From an uncultured Mediterranea sp. (GTDB lineage: Bacteria > Bacteroidota > Bacteroidia > Bacteroidales > Bacteroidaceae): a DNA stretch of 42,851 nucleotides. Every line of letters begins with the position of its first letter. The stretch's first letter is position 1. The DNA is taken from positions 1 through 42,851 of the forward strand of contig CALZEQ010000027.1 of NCBI GenBank assembly GCA_945641355.1, read 5' to 3'. The notes below the pieces were generated by a model, which was not told where the DNA came from, did not search any database, and was given only the letters and a program-made list of their open reading frames with translations. This document shows, piece by piece, positions 42,502-42,851 of the stretch. The position numbers were made by a program, and so were the translations under genes.

Positions 42502-42726
42502 TCAGCTGAAATGACGGATGCTGTACTCGCGGAAGGACATGCCGGCCCTCTTTGCAGCCCGACGTACCTGACCGCGACGCCGACCTCTATTCCTTCTCTC
42601 CTTACAGGAGTCAGATAGATGCTCTATGTATTCTCTGCGGAACAGGTAAAACAGAACGGGTATTGCAATAGCTAACGACAACAGGTAAGAAAAAACGTAC
42701 AGAATTGCTTTTGCTTCTATATTCAT
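42502..42726 (-). CDS. Small membrane protein with Arg-rich cytoplasmic tail, unknown function
   Basis: The 74-aa protein starts at ATG 42726 (MNIEAKAILYVF), chosen because a -7 element (42751-42758) would place the transcript start near 42744, downstream of the other in-frame ATG at 42753. One hydrophobic segment at about 7-27 is followed by a very basic stretch (RRNRGRRRGQVRRAAKRAG). I recognise no family. A single-span inner-membrane protein with the tail inside, possibly contacting nucleic acid or ribosomes, is only a guess. Confidence 0.55.
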   Translation of the reverse strand: MNIEAKAILYVFSYLLSLAIAIPVLFYLFRREYIEHLSDSCKERRNRGRRRGQVRRAAKRAGMSFREYSIRHFS

Positions 42727-42750
42727 AAATTTCCATTTTGAACAACGCTC

Positions 42751-42758
42751 CAAATATA
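42751..42758 (-). promoter_or_regulatory. -7 element for the small membrane protein gene
   Basis: TATATTTG on the - strand, exact TAnnTTTG; no TTTG at -33. Confidence 0.5.
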
Positions 42759-42802
42759 ATCCTTAAATCCGCAACACTATAAAATAAAAATAATACTAAG
42801 CA

Positions 42803-42827
42803 CCTGAGCAACAATATGTTGCTCAGG
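42803..42827. terminator. 11-bp perfect inverted repeat near the right edge
   Basis: CCTGAGCAACA (42803-42813) and its exact complement (42817-42827) flank a 3-nt loop ATA. T-rich sequence follows on the - strand (TATTATTTTTATTTT, after a short gap) and ATTTTG on the + strand. It probably terminates a gene beyond the window edge. Confidence 0.55.
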
Positions 42828-42851
42828 ATTTTGTCATGTCGCAAAATTCAC

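Noticed and set aside
42210..42509. 99-codon open frame on the + strand in the right-hand gene-poor region
   Set aside because: It runs straight through a strong terminator (42319-42342) and its product resembles no family.
1..42851. CRISPR arrays, insertion sequences, prophage, tRNA or rRNA genes
   Set aside because: No regularly spaced repeat-spacer pattern, transposase, integrase or phage-like protein, and no tRNA-like T-loop/acceptor pattern, was recognised in any intergenic region. The 11-bp repeats at 42111-42164 are too short and contiguous to be CRISPR.

Overview
The window looks like a chromosomal segment of a Bacteroides-type gut bacterium (order Bacteroidales). The evidence is the promoter style, with the -7 element TAnnTTTG and in good cases TTTG 19-20 nt upstream, the many secreted lipoprotein and signal-peptide glycoside hydrolases, the alanine-rich extended ribosomal protein S16, and the nrdD-nrdG pair of a strict anaerobe. 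I see no phage, insertion sequence, CRISPR array, rRNA or tRNA.

Layout. (1) 2-10798, + strand: a tightly packed carbohydrate-degradation operon cut by the left edge. It encodes a PF05426-type lyase (partial), a GH97 enzyme, a heparinase II/III-fold lyase, a signal-peptide alpha/beta hydrolase, a GH127/GH146-type beta-L-arabinofuranosidase and a second GH97. No SusC/SusD pair or regulator is inside the window. (2) 10779-15687, mainly - strand: nrdG and nrdD, a TlpA-like thioredoxin lipoprotein, and rpsP. (3) 15805-17268, an NhaC-type antiporter. (4) 17228-23131, a divergent galactan-type locus: a small lipoprotein and a GH5 enzyme leftward, GH53 endo-galactanase and GH2 beta-galactosidase rightward, separated by 515 bp of non-coding DNA. 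(5) 23154-31038, + strand housekeeping: pheS, an MFS transporter, nth, pgk, an OprP-like porin and a large TPR protein. (6) 31046-33562, - strand: nitroreductase, a DUF2520 dehydrogenase-like protein, a KdsC-like HAD phosphatase and Maf. (7) 33687-34673, a GNAT/FemAB-like acyltransferase. (8) 34750-41793, - strand: glyA, thiD, a cytoplasmic GH13 alpha-amylase, a YhcH-family protein and the glycogen branching enzyme GlgB. (9) 41794-42851: a gene-poor end with 11-bp tandem repeats, an orphan terminator and one small membrane protein.

How the genes work together. Regions 1 and 4 are extracellular or periplasmic glycan-breakdown modules. In region 4 a surface GH53 would cut beta-1,4-galactan and the GH2 would release galactose. 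Region 1 combines two lyase folds with exo-acting hydrolases, which suggests an acidic branched polysaccharide whose identity I cannot name. Region 8 carries glycogen branching and intracellular alpha-glucan cleavage.

The most intriguing non-coding signal is a pair of short, terminator-ended RNA candidates on the - strand, in front of thiD (about 40242-40306) and yhcH (about 37297-37443). They start with the same sequence (29 of 32 positions identical) but end in unrelated terminator hairpins. A second notable point is that both GH97 proteins lack the Asp nucleophile of retaining GH97 enzymes and also differ from SusB at a base position.
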